Assembly (NCBI RefSeq): GCF_000388065.1
Contig: NW_009242971.1
Location: 1,863,426 to 1,891,599, forward strand
DNA: 28,174 bases
Origin: Fonticula alba
Taxonomy: Eukaryota > Opisthokonta > Rotosphaerida > Fonticulaceae
Direction: 5' to 3'
Under the pieces are notes generated by a model. That model was not told where the DNA came from. It worked only from the letters and a program-made list of their open reading frames with translations, and did not search any database. This document shows, in pieces, positions 16,520-27,748 of this stretch. Positions within the stretch are counted from its first letter, which is position 1; each line of letters starts with the position of its first letter. The translations under genes were made by a program, and so were the position numbers.

Positions 16520-19500
16520 ATGCCCTCGGAGCCGGGCAGCCCGATGACCGGCAGCAACGGGTCTCTGAACCGCGTGCCACCGGCGGTGGACATCCCCCGG
16601 TCGCCGGCATCCCCGCACTGGATGGAACGCTCGCCGGAGGCCAGTCCGCCCGGCGTGGGCGGCAGCCCGATCGGGCCTGGCGGTGGGATGTCGTATCCCG
16701 ACTCTCCGGCCGGCTCGGGGGCCCCCTGGTGGCCGGAGACCGGCCCCGGGGGTAGCACATCGGACCTGTCCGATGCCGGCTGGTCGCCGGGCGACGACGA
16801 TCCCACCGGCAGCCGGGCGGCCATGGACTCGGCGTCCTCGGCCACACCCATGACCACCGTTCCGGCGGCCTTTGTCACGGTCTCTCCGCAGGACTTCTTG
16901 CAATACCACCGAGCGCCTGGCTCGCGCTCGGACATGACCAACTACGGGTCGCACATGCCGGCCGGGACGGTGCAATTCTTCACCGACTCGGCCGTGCGCC
17001 CCTGGCGGGACTACTTCCTTCGGTTGGAGTTCTCCCGCGACACTGCCCTTCCCCACCTGGCGCTATACCCGAGGCTGAAGTCGCGGTGCGTGGTGGATGC
17101 ACCCTGCGCGGCCGCGTCGTCACACGCGCCCCCACGCGCCCGCTCGCCCGCCCGCTCGTTCGCTCGCTCGCTCGCCTGCCGACACACATGTATACTCACT
17201 CACTCGCTCGCTTGCCCACGCGCACGGACACGTACCTAAACGCTTACATCCACCCACACACGTGCATACACTCGTGTGTACGCGCGCGCGCGCGCGCGCA
17301 CACGCACCGCCAATTCGGGCCCCCCTCTCCGTGGCCCCTTCCTCCTCTTCTCCGGTCCTCCCCCCCCCCCTCCCCCTGGGATGTCCTGGTCCCCCATGCG
17401 ACCGACCATGCCCCAGTCACCCGACCATCATCCCCCTATTTTCGGCATTGAGAATTTTCCTGCATGGCACCCCGCCACCCGGGGCATCGGTCCAGCTGCG
17501 TGACTGCTACTCGGCCGGGGTGCCGGATGTGCCCCCGCCACGGAACATGAGCCACTCGCACATGTTTGCCATCCAGACAGCCGGGCACCTGCATCACTTC
17601 TGCTCAGTCGACATGGCCGAGTCCTGGGTTCTGGCCCTGCGGCAGCTGCGCGCGACTGCCCGCTTCCGGGTGCTCGGCCCGCCGCGCGATGTACGCCCCT
17701 CGGCTTTGCTGGTGCCGCGTCGCCTTGCCCCCCCTCCCCCCCCTCGACCTCCGGATTGACCTTGCACTCACGCCTGGGGCTGTATGACCGGTTTCCCGGT
17801 TGTCTCCGCCCGCGATGCAGCCCCCCCCGCGGGCGGCGTACTATCTCCCGCCGGCAGCCCAAGCAGAGCCGGCCGTGGCCCCGGCCGCCGAGAGCCCGCT
17901 TCCCTCGCCTGCTCCCGGTGCCGGCGATCTCCAAGTCCCGGTGTTCTTCTTGCCGCCGCACCGCCTGACCGGCGACCAAATGGTGTGTCGGCTTTCTCCC
18001 TGCCCCCCCCTCCCCCCCCCCTCCCTCCCCCTGCGGCGATCCGCCTTGTCACATTCACTGACAGAAGGTGGCCCACTTGGCCGAACGCTCGCCGGCCCCC
18101 TGTCAGGTCTCCCTGCGCGTTGGCCTCTCGGTCATCCGGGCCGCGGCAGCCGACCTGGCCAGCCCGCTGCACCCACCTGCCTTCCATTTCCTGGACCCGC
18201 TGGAGGAGAGCATCCCGGCGTCGGACTGGCCCTTCGAGTGCCAGCTCTTCAAGCACCTGCCGATGAGCATGCTCTGCAGCAGCTCGGCCACCCTGGTCGA
18301 GAGTATCGTCACCAACCTCTACTTCCACTTTGCATCCTTCATTGCCTCCTGGAGCGCGTCGACGGGGGACAGGCCGGTGGCGGAGCGTGGCGCGGCCGCC
18401 TCTCGCTCGCAAGCAGCCGGCACCAGCAGCCTGGAGGATGCCCTGCAGTCGGCCCTGCGAGGGTCCGACGTCTCCACCGATGACGAGACCTTCGGTGGCC
18501 CCGGCTCGGACCTGGCGCCCGAAGACATTCCGCACACCACCGAGGGCCATTTCGATGCCTTTGCCGACAGCCACCTCTTCGACAGTTTGCTGCTCAACTC
18601 CTCCCTGGATGAGACCGTCGGCAAAGTCCGTGCTTCCTGGCGTCTGGTTGCCTTCACGGCTGCCTCGCAATCCTGTGCGCCGGGCTGCTCTCCCTTGTCT
18701 TTTTTTTTCGCCCCCCCCTCCCCTTTTTTACCTCGCGCGCTTGCGCTTGAGTGCCGGGCCCGCGACTGACGCTCCCCTGGCCGCCTCCGCCTCCGCCTCC
18801 GCCTCCGATGCCGCCAGTCCTGTCGATCACGGACCTGGTCAATCGCGTAAACACCGACATCCTGGCATTGGTCTTTGTGCCGGTGGACCCGCTGTTTGAC
18901 AGTGTGGCTCTCATCCCGTTGTCCTTTAGCCGGTCCCATCCATGCTTCCAGGACACTGGGTGCGCCTTTTTACCCTCGCCCCCCCCCCTCCTCCTCCCCT
19001 TGAGGCTGCCGATGCTCCCCTCGAGTGGCTTTGAGGAAGGCTTCCCCGACTGACCTCCCCCTCCGATGCTGCCTCGCCCGCCCGCCCGCCCGTGCGCCTG
19101 ATTGTCCCGGCCGTCAGGGGGTCCGAATCGCCGACCGACGGGACGATCTGCTCCTGTGCGCTGGATTCGCTGTCGCGCCTGCCCCTGCCGGTGTCCACCC
19201 TGCAGCGGCTCCTTCAAGCCTCCCCGGGGTCGATCTCCTGTCCGGAGGGGGCCGTATCGTCGGTGGGGGCCATTTGCGAGCGCAGTCGCGATGTCTTCCT
19301 GGTGCTGCGCATGCGAGCGCCGGTCGGGCTGCCGCCCGTGTCGGCCATGATCCCCGAGCAGCCGGTCTCCTCGCGCAACCCCACCCCCCTGGCATATGCC
19401 CAGCGGATGGGTGCCCTGCCGGTGACCGGCGACCTGGCCCTGCGGGCGGTTGGGCTGGCCGGGCTGCTTGGCCAGCCGGTGGATGTGCGCCAGCAGCCGG

Positions 19501-20963
19501 GGTCGCTCTTTGCCCGGGATGCGGACCATGCCGCGGCCATGGTGTCTCTGTGTCTCGGTGAGTGGGGCGCACAGGCGGTGACGACGGCGGCGGCGGCGGC
19601 GGCGGCCGTGTCCGGCGTCGACCCCTTCGCGCCGCTGCAGCACCTCAGCGCCCTTGGCGTGGCGCCGGCCTTTGCCCGGGCAGCGGCCGAGCCGGCCGTC
19701 GGTGCGCAGCTCCTCCGTCTGGCTCAGGACACGACGGCCAAGTTCCGCCGGGGGGCCACCTCCGGCGGGGGCCTCCTCCGACGGCATCGGCTGTTTGGGT
19801 CTGGGGCGACGGCGGCCGGGGCGGCCACCGACCCCGAGCTTGATCCCGGTCGTGGTGGCGCCCCGGCCGGGACGGCGGTCCTGCTGCCGGATTGCCCGCG
19901 CCTGTCCTTCGAGGCGCAGCACTCGCTCTTCCACCTGGTGTTGGGGTACTCGGCGCGGCGGCTGTCGGCCCATGTGTCCACCCTGCCGCGGGCTCTGCCG
20001 ATGGCCGCGGCCCCAGCGGCCACGGTGGCCGCCTCTCCGCCTGCCAGCATGCCGGGGACCTCGTACCAGCCGCCGGTGGAATCGCCGCCCGGATCTCCCG
20101 GGCGCCTCTTCGCCGAGGAGGTGGACTCCTCCGCCTCGACGGACCTTGACAATGGCTCGGGCGATGAGGGGGCCGACGATGGCGGGACCACCGGCGATGG
20201 CGAGTTCTCCGACAGTGACACCGAGCCGCCGGCCGGCGATCCTGCCGGGCCGTCGTCCCCCTCGAGCCCGGCCATCCTGGCCCCGGTGCGTGGCCCTTCC
20301 CCCGGTCCGGCCCCGGCCAAGGCCAGCGCCGGCACCCCGCCGCCGGCGGACCAGCTCTTCCAGCCGGACTCCTCCTCGGATGAAAGCTGCGCCGAGTCCC
20401 TCTTCGAGACGATCAACCCGCTGGATGCCGTGCCGCCAGGCGAGGCGGCCCTGCCGCCGGAGCTGCAGCTGATCCAGCACCAAGACACCGACGAGGACCC
20501 GGACGCGGATGACATGGTGGAAGAGGCCGGCCCCGGGGTGCTGGACGCCCCGCTGGCGGTGCTGACATCGCACCGGAGCCGGCTGAATCTCGTGTCTCAG
20601 CCGTCCGGGCCGGCGGTGGCCCCGAGCTCGGTGCTTGGCCCGGCGGCCGAGGAGGCCGATGGCCCGGGCGCCGGGGCCCCGGTCGGACCGTCGGTCGCGG
20701 AGTTGGCTCACAAGCGTCGAGCCGACTTCGCCCTGGAGGTGGCTCATGGCCATGCGCAATCGGCCCGGTGCCTGCGCCGGCTGATGGAACTTTCGGCGGC
20801 TGGCGACCAGCTGCGGCTGGACCCGCAGGCGCTGCTCCTTTCCGCCTGGCAGCACATCGAGCCCGGGTCCGAGTCCGGGTCCGATGGTGGGGGTGGCAAT
20901 GTGCAGGGCCATGTGGCCGGGGAGGTGGTGGCCTCGCCGGGCCCCGGGGGGCCGGAGGGCAAG

Positions 20964-21003
<40 letters not shown>

Positions 21004-24000
21004 TGCCGCCGCTGTGCGGGACGGCGCACCTGGCGCTGGAGCGCTCTTCGGCCGGGGGCTGGCGCCGGCCAATGCCCGGGCCGCAGCGCCCCCCCGGGGC
21101 GCCCTTCCTGGCAGCCGGCCTGGCCACCCCCCCCTCGGAGCTGGAGGACGGCTCGGCGCCCGGGGCGTATGATGCCATCCCGGAGCTGGGCCACATCCTG
21201 GGCCTGGAGGCCTTCGATGCCGCGTGCCCGGCCGGCCTGGGCACATCCTTCGACTTGACGATCCACTCGCCGGAGGTGCTGGCCACCCTGCTGCCGGCCG
21301 TGGTGTATCCCGACCTGGCCGGGCGCCTGGCCGGGCACTCGCCACCGAAGGCGGCCCTCCTGGATGGCGGCTCGGCCCTGGCCACCGTTCGAATGGCCGG
21401 AGCCGGGGCCCGGCTGACACTGCATGCCGATGGCCGGTGGAGGTGCTCCTCGCGGCATCTGCCGGCTGCCGGTGATCTGCTGTCCTTCTCCGAGGGCCAG
21501 CGGCGGCGGGGCTTTGCGGCCCCCTGGCTGCGGGATCTGTCCTCCGGCCGGCACCGGGACATCGCGGCCGTGCCGATCCAATGTGGCCTGGACTTCCACC
21601 GGCTGCCGCTCTTTGCCGGCCAGCCTCCCGGGCACCGGACCATGGGCCCGGCCTCGACGCCGCCCCCGAGCCCCGGTGGCGAGGTCTTGCCGGAGCCGGC
21701 TCCGGAGCTGGCCCGGTCCTGGTGCTGGCTCGGCGTGGCCAGCCCGGGGGATTTGCCGGCAGCCGGGGCCCTGGACGGCCTGGCCGCTGTGGTGTTGTCC
21801 CTGGCCCGGGTGCCGGCGGCCGGCGGGGACACCCCCGGCACCGGGTCCCCTGTTGCCGGGCAGTGGGTGCTGCGCGCGCATCATCCGGACACCCTGCTGC
21901 TGCTGGCCGGCTGGGACCTGGTGGCCGAGCTGTCGGCGCCGGCCTCGCCGGAGGCCTTGGAGTCGGGGCCCGCCGTCGTGCCCGGTGGCCCCCCCGGGGG
22001 GGCGGTCTTCCGCGGGTCCACTCGCCTAGACCGTCTCAGTGCGGCGGTGGAGTCTGCGGTGGCGGCCCTCACCTCGGCGGACTTGTTCCCCGAGCCGTCG
22101 GGGGATGCCCTGTCCTCCTCGGAGGGGGAGGACGCCGAGGTGCATGCCGAGGGTTCCTCCCCTCGCCTGGCCGGGCCGGGGGCCGCCTCCTCCGGCAGGT
22201 CGCCGAGCCTCGATGCCGGTCCGTCGGGGGACTTGCGCCTGCATGGGCAATTCCTGGCTCTCGGGGCGATGGAGTTCCGGCCGGTGGGCCGCGAGCTGTC
22301 GGGGCTTGGCGACCTGCCGCTCCTGTCGCCGGACTTCAGCCTGGCCCCGGGCCCTGCCCCGGCCGAAGTGTGCCCCATCGACTCGGTGCAAGATTCGCAG
22401 CTCTTGCAGCCCAGTGCGTTTCGCGGTCCTCCTGCCTTTTCTCCCTTCCCCCGCCCATTTGCCCCTCTCCTGACCATGTGTCGGTGTGTCTCGCCGCCGG
22501 GACAACCGCCCCGGTGTGTTTCCCTCGCCCCGCCCTCCCAGTCGACCCGGCGAACTTCTTCTCGTCGCTGCTCCGCTCCTATGCCTTTGTGCTGGACTTC
22601 CTGCTTGTGCAGCAGCAGTCGCCGGTGGTCGAACCGGAGTGCCTGTCCATGTGGAAGTGCGCGTCGGATGGGGCCCCTGTGGGGCCGGGGCCGGGGCCCT
22701 CTCCGGCGGCCGGGCCAGCCTCCGGTGCTCTCGGCGCCTCGGACAAGCGGTCCTTCCTCTCGTCGCTCATGGACACGGTGTCCGTGGTGCGGCCGGGCTT
22801 CGGCGACGGGCCTGCCGGGGGGGACTCCTCCGGCGGTGTCGCTGCCGGCGGTGCTCCCCTGTCACTGCTGTCGCCGGCGGCCGGGCATCCGGTGCGGTCG
22901 GCCCGGGCCTTCGGGCGCCAGTGCCTCTGCCCGGACGCCCTTTCGCGGGAAATCCGCGCCGGGCTCTTTGACGCCTGTTGCCAAGTCCTGGTCAGCGATG
23001 TGCGCCTGGGCGTTTCCCCCCCGCACGAGGTGCTCCTGGACAGCCCGGTCGATCTGGCTTGGTGGCAGGCCTGGCAGGCGGTTTTGCTCGGTGCGTCTCC
23101 GGACACTGCTGGCCCTGGAGTCAGAGCTCCGGCCGTCCTTCCGTCCGGTCTCCTCGGTCTTTTTTCCTGGCTATTGGCTGCCCTTTCCCCCCATCATTTG
23201 CTGTCGTTTCTCACTCCGTCTCACTCCAATTCCGACACTGCCAGCTATCGAGCACCTGCCTGGCATGCGGATCCAGTACTGGCGACAGGTTCTCGAGCAG
23301 ATCCCCTCGCCCGAAGAGCTGGGCTTCTTGGCCGGCCCGGTAGGTGGATCCACTCCCGAGGCAGGGACCGGCACATCTCGCACCTTGCGAAGCCTGGCCC
23401 TCCTGTCAGGTGTGTCGGCCATGGGCGGCAGCAGTGGCGGCAGCAGTGGCGGCGGCGGCGGCAGCAGCAATGGTGGCGGTGCTGCTGGTGGCGGCAGTGG
23501 CAGCAGCAGCAGCCCGGCCGGTGCCGCGTCCAGCTCGGCCGCCGACCCGAACATGGTGGCGGCCATCGTGCCGGCCACCTGGTACCTGTATCCCGGGCGC
23601 TTGGCCGGGCTACAGCTGCGCACCTTCCTCAGCCACTTGTTGAATTCCGGCACGCTGGCCCTCTTCTTCAAGAGCCTGTGCGCGGCCCTGGCAAGCCACC
23701 ATGGGGCCGTGCCCTTTGCGTATGGGCCGCGCTCGGTCCTCCGGTCGAAGGACTTCACCCACCGGCTGATTCATGTCCTGGATCACTTCGACACGCTGGC
23801 CGTCGGCACCGAGGACTCGCACATCGCCCCCTTTTGCAGCCTTCTTCGCCCCTCGGGGCACATTCAGATGTCCACCACCGTGGAGGCCCGGGCCTTCCGG
23901 GGCTTCCGCCCGCGGGCCGGCTCCTCCATCGAGGCGGAGGCGCAGCTGTCCCCGGTCTGGACGGCCTCGGGCCCCTCTTCCAGTTCTGCGCCTGGGAGTG

Positions 24001-25206
24001 TCGATCCCCCGACGAAGGTTATCGATCCCCCGACGAAGGTTATCGATCCCCCGACCAAGACTGTCGATCCCGCCGCCGCCGCCGCCGTTGCTGCTGCTGC
24101 TGCTGCTGAGGCTGTGGCTCCTGTGGGCTCGAGCTCGGGCCTGGGCCCTCCTCTCCCGGCTGGCGACGGGGCATGTGGCGCCACCGGGGAGACCCCTTCC
24201 AGCTCGCCCTCCCTGCTGGATGTGGCCCTGGCCCGGGTGTCCAGCAATGCCGACCGGCTGGTGCTGGCGCCGGAGCCCCCGGTGCCAGAGCCAACCCCGG
24301 AGCCGGTGCCTGAGGCTGTGGTCGCGGCTCGGCGCCCGGCGCCGCCGGTTCGCCGGCCCGAGATTGCCGCCCTGCCGGAGATCCACCGGGGTGGCTTCAA
24401 GGTGGCTGTGCGCCTGGTCCGGCCGGCTGGCCAGGCCTTCGGTCTGGCCTTCGCTCGGGATAGCCTGCCGCCGGCGGTCCTATCGGCGCATGGCGTCGCC
24501 GTGCCGGCCCCGGATGAGGACAGCGAGGAGGAGGAGGAGGACCGGCATGCCGGCCAGGGGGTCCCGGTGTACCGGGTGTCCCTGGTCCACCCCGGGACGC
24601 CGGCCGCCCAAAATGGCGGGTGCGTGTGTGTTTGTGCCTGTGCTCTGGTGTGCCCGGGCGGGAGGGGAGCCCACAGGGCTCCTTCCATGTCTTTTCCTCT
24701 TTCGGCCTTTTGTGCCTCCTTTTCTGTGCCTTTCGCCGCGTCCTTGCATTCCCCCTTGTTCCTCTTCTCACCACCTCCCCTTGTCTGCCCCCTTCTGGCG
24801 AACCCCCTTTCTTTGCGCCCCCCCCCCCCCTCTCTCTCTCTGTCCCTCTCCCGACGTCCATCCATGGCCGTTTCGCCGTGCCTGCTCTCGCCCCGACGCG
24901 CACAGGCTCCGCCCGGGTGACACCATTCTCGCCATGGGGGGCCGGGGCATGGTCGGCTTCATGAGCTTCGAGCCGATGGAGTTTGTCCTCGGGTCGGCGC
25001 TGGAGGTGGAGATCACGGCCCTCCGGACGCCTTTGTGGCCGGCACCGGTGGCCATGGGCGGCACGCCGGCGCCGGCCGCCGACGCCATCCCGGCCGCCGG
25101 TCAAATCCTCGACAGCATGGCCGGAGCTGTGTCCTCCAGCGCGTCGGAGGTGGTATCTCTCTTCAACACCGAGGTGTCCTCCTTCCTCAGCCGGTGGCGG
25201 CGCTAA
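16520..25206 (+). CDS. Giant PH-domain and PDZ-domain protein
   Basis: I recognise the ends, not the family. It has nine exons: 16520-17085, 17453-17690, 17821-17982, 18065-18629, 18818-18959, 19118-22413, 22542-23090, 23245-24619 and 24906-25206, giving about 2397 aa with phases consistent throughout. After a Ser/Pro-rich start, a PH domain (~148-260) reads WRDYFLRLEFSRD ... VQLRDCY ... HMFAIQTAG ... ESWVLALRQL, with the C-terminal helix Trp; an intron splits it. A PDZ domain (~2221-2336) reads VAVRLVRPAGQAFGLAF ... YRVSLVHPGTPAAQNGG/LRPGDTILAMGG, with the intron exactly before LRPGD. In between lie ordered-looking blocks (VNTDILALVFVPVDPLFDSV; FFSSLLRSYAFVLDFLL; TWYLYPGRLAGLQLRTFLSH) separated by acidic, Ala and Ser/Gly low-complexity runs. 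PH and PDZ suggest a membrane-associated scaffold (inference). The weakest junction is the donor GTGCTT at 18630; exon 4 may start at 18068 instead. Confidence 0.8.
17086..17452 (+). other. Long intron 1 of the PH/PDZ gene with simple repeats
   Basis: At 367 bases this is the longest intron in the window. It starts GTGCGT and ends GAG. It holds a CGCT/CCCG run (about 17139-17177), CA/TA-rich sequence (17180-17280), a CG run (17281-17300) and a C run near 17361. It interrupts the PH domain between LYPRLKS and IFLHG. No other gene is visible inside it. Confidence 0.85.
20966..21000 (+). repeat. (GCC)n poly-Ala tract
   Basis: About eleven GCC codons encode a poly-Ala run in the low-complexity middle of the PH/PDZ protein. 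A similar GCG run (poly-Ala) lies near 19585-19608. Confidence 0.9.
24001..24063 (+). repeat. Three 21-bp coding repeats (IDPPTKV)
   Basis: Units TCGATCCCCCGACGAAGGTT plus A repeat at 24001, 24022 and 24043, the last slightly diverged, with a partial fourth running into poly-Ala. They encode DPPTKVI units and are almost identical in DNA, so the duplication is young. They sit upstream of the PDZ domain. Confidence 0.95.
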
Positions 25207-26463
25207 TGTGCCGGGCGTGGCCCGGCGCCGTCTCTCACGAATACACTCCCCTTGCTCTGTGGAACGTCTCTTCCTTCCCGCTCCTCCCCGGGAGCCTTGC
25301 GCTGTCTGTCCCCGCTTGCTGCTTGCTGGCGTTGCGAGCCTCGCCCCCCCCCCCCTGCCGACGATCGTATGTGTGTGACCCGGTGGGTCACTTCGAATGC
25401 GCGCTTGCTGCGAATCTGATTTTCCAAGATCTATTGTTGTCCGTTTCTCTGGGCACTTGTGCCCCCCCTCCCCCCCCTTCGCGTCTCATGCCGCCTGAAC
25501 TCCCTCCGGCTCGAGGGGCCCTCTGGCACACGCATCCCCTCTCACCCGGACCGGGGGCGGGGGGAGGGGAGCGTGCCACGAGTGTGGCGTGAGAGAGCGC
25601 ATGCCACCGGCCGGTCTATCCCCCTCCCTGACCAGGGGGGCGCACAAGAGGGCCACAGCCGACGCCCAGTCGAGGGAGGATGGGGGCTCGACACAAGGGG
25701 CTGCCACTGCTCATCGGGGGCGGCAGGGACAAAAGCCCCAGCCTGGAGGCGGTGTGGCATGTCATGCTCTACAGGAGCACACGCATACGTTGCCACGCCG
25801 AGGCGATGGCTGAGGAGGGGGGGGGGGACAAGGGAGCTCCGGCGGCAGGGCCCCGAGAGCCAAAGAGAAACAAGACAGGCATGGGGAAGGAAGGGAGGGA
25901 GGGGGGGGGGGCGCGGCGGGGAGGAGGGGAGGGCAGATGCATTGTGCATTGCCCCGGCAAAAAAAAAAGGGACCGCTTTGGAGCAGTGGCCGCACAAGGG
26001 CTCTTGTTCTCTGTCTCTCTTTCTCGCTCTCGGCGGCAGTGTGTGTGTGTGTGTGTGTGTATGTGGGGGGGGGGGTCTTCTGAGGCGGGGGTTTTTCTCA
26101 CTGCTTTGCACGGAGCTGCCCGGCTTCCCGAGCGTTCTTGAGGGGCCCCGCGCCTCGCGTCTCATGCAGGGGCGGTTGCCCCTGCTGCTCCCCCCTCCCC
26201 GAGCCCCCCGCCCACACACATGCCTTTCCTGCTTGCTTTCCTGCTGTTTAGTGCGCCTCTTTTGTCCACCTCGTGCACCATGCCCCCCAGAGTGGGGGGA
26301 AGAGGGGGGAGGGGGGCTGCTGAGCAAGCGCACACACTCCCCCCCTCGCGCTCGCCCGATGACTCTCTGTCGCCCTCCGTCACAGGGGGGCGCACGCACA
26401 CAGTGGCATGGGCGCATGTGGGCTTTTCTCTTTGCGCGAAAAGAGAGCGGGCTCACGCGCGCC
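25207..26463. other. Spacer between convergent genes
   Basis: No gene is supported in these ~1.26 kb between the stops of the PH/PDZ gene and the cyclin. C runs (25344-25355, 25462-25478) lie on the left. G runs (25551-25574, 25816-25827, 25900-25911, 26066-26075) lie from the middle on. A GT microsatellite is at 26039-26060. Open frames across it are low-complexity and lack any recognisable domain. I see no AATAAA on either strand. Confidence 0.7.
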
Positions 26464-26906
26464 TCAAGGCCGGCGACCTCCACGGACGGGGTAGTGTGGC
26501 TGCTGCTGCTGCTGCAGCTGCTGCTGCGGCGGCGGCGGCAGCGGCGGATGGGTGATGGAAGCGGTGTGGGCGCCGGAGAGCGTCTTCTCGGGGAAAGGGT
26601 GGAAGCCACCGGCCTGATGGTGAGGCGGGTTGTGTTGGTTATGCTGGCCGTGGTAGGGGTGATGCTGGCCGTGGTGGCTGTGGTGGCCGGGATGGTGGTG
26701 GTGGTGGTGATGGTGGTGCGGCTGCTGGCCGGCCGCAGCGGCGGCTGCCGCCACGATGGCCGCATGCTGCTGCGGATGTGGCAGGTGGCCCACCTGGTGG
26801 AGGTGGTGCTGGTGGGAGTTGGCCCCGGCGGCGCCATTGTAATATGCATGCTTGCTGGGCTGCGGGCCCGGCGGAGCGGCGGCCGACGACGCGGCCGACG
26901 CAAGCA

Positions 26907-26940
<34 letters not shown>

Positions 26941-27289
26941 GTGGTGGTGGTGCTGGTGATGGTGCGTGCGTGCGGCGGCCGCCTGCTGGACAAAGCGCTC
27001 GGAGGACATGCCGGCTGCGGCCGCGGCCGCGGCAGCAACGGCGGCGGCAGCTGCCAGGGTGGGCTGCGTGGATGGGGCGCCACGTGAACGAAGGTCGGCC
27101 AGAGGGCAGTCAGAACGAGTGCCATGGTTGTTGTCGGCCGGGCATCGCCGCAAACGCACCTGCTGGTGTTGCTGGCCGGCCATGGCCGCCACCGGCGACT
27201 GCCCATGCCGGGGCAGGGCATGCTGGGTCGGGTATTGCTGCTGGTGCTGGTGCTGCTGCTGCTGGTGCTGCTGCTGCTGCTGCATGTGG

Positions 27290-27322
<33 letters not shown>

Positions 27323-27703
27323 AACGGCTGAAGGTGCGCCGGCTGGTGGTACTGCACGGTCTGGTGGCCGGGCTCGGGGCCGTAGCCAGCGGTGGTGGTG
27401 TTGGCGGCGGCGGCGGCGGCGGCCCCTGCCATGCGGCGGTCGGCCGGCCCGTCGTAGGGCCCTTGCCTTTGGGCCCGGTGGTGCAGGGGTCCGCCCTCAT
27501 TGGAGGGTCCCCCGGCCGCCCCTGGCGGCAGGTGGTGAGGATGGTAGGAGGAGTGCTGGCCATGGTGGTGGTGGTGGTGGTGGTGCTGGGCATGGGCACG
27601 ACCGCGGCCGGGGTGGTGGGCAGCCATTTGCTGCGGCTCCGGGGTGGCCGTGCGCGGCGAGGAGGAGCGCCGGCTGCCGGCGGCCACGGCCCCGGGGTCG
27701 AGG

Positions 27704-27748
<45 letters not shown>

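Noticed and set aside
19558-19563. Perfect GTGAGT donor-like site in exon 6 of the PH/PDZ gene
   Set aside because: The site is phase 1, but nearby AG acceptors (19574, 19640, 19648) give phase 0 or 2. Reading through is open and continues Ala-rich coding sequence. The other donors here are GTRCGY.
18654-21884. 1076-codon open frame on the minus strand
   Set aside because: It lies antisense to the main exon of the PH/PDZ gene, has Arg/Gly/Pro/His-rich composition with no domain, and crosses reconstructed introns. High GC suppresses stops in all frames.
21581-24109. 842-codon plus-strand frame overlapping the PH/PDZ gene in another frame
   Set aside because: Only 22542-23090 of it is a real exon (exon 7). 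The rest is out-of-frame reading of neighbouring exons or introns.
25459-27087. 542-codon plus-strand frame opposite the cyclin
   Set aside because: Its second half is poly-Leu/Val from CTG/GTG, the complement of Gln/His codons of the cyclin tail, and its first half is poly-G driven. No domain is visible.
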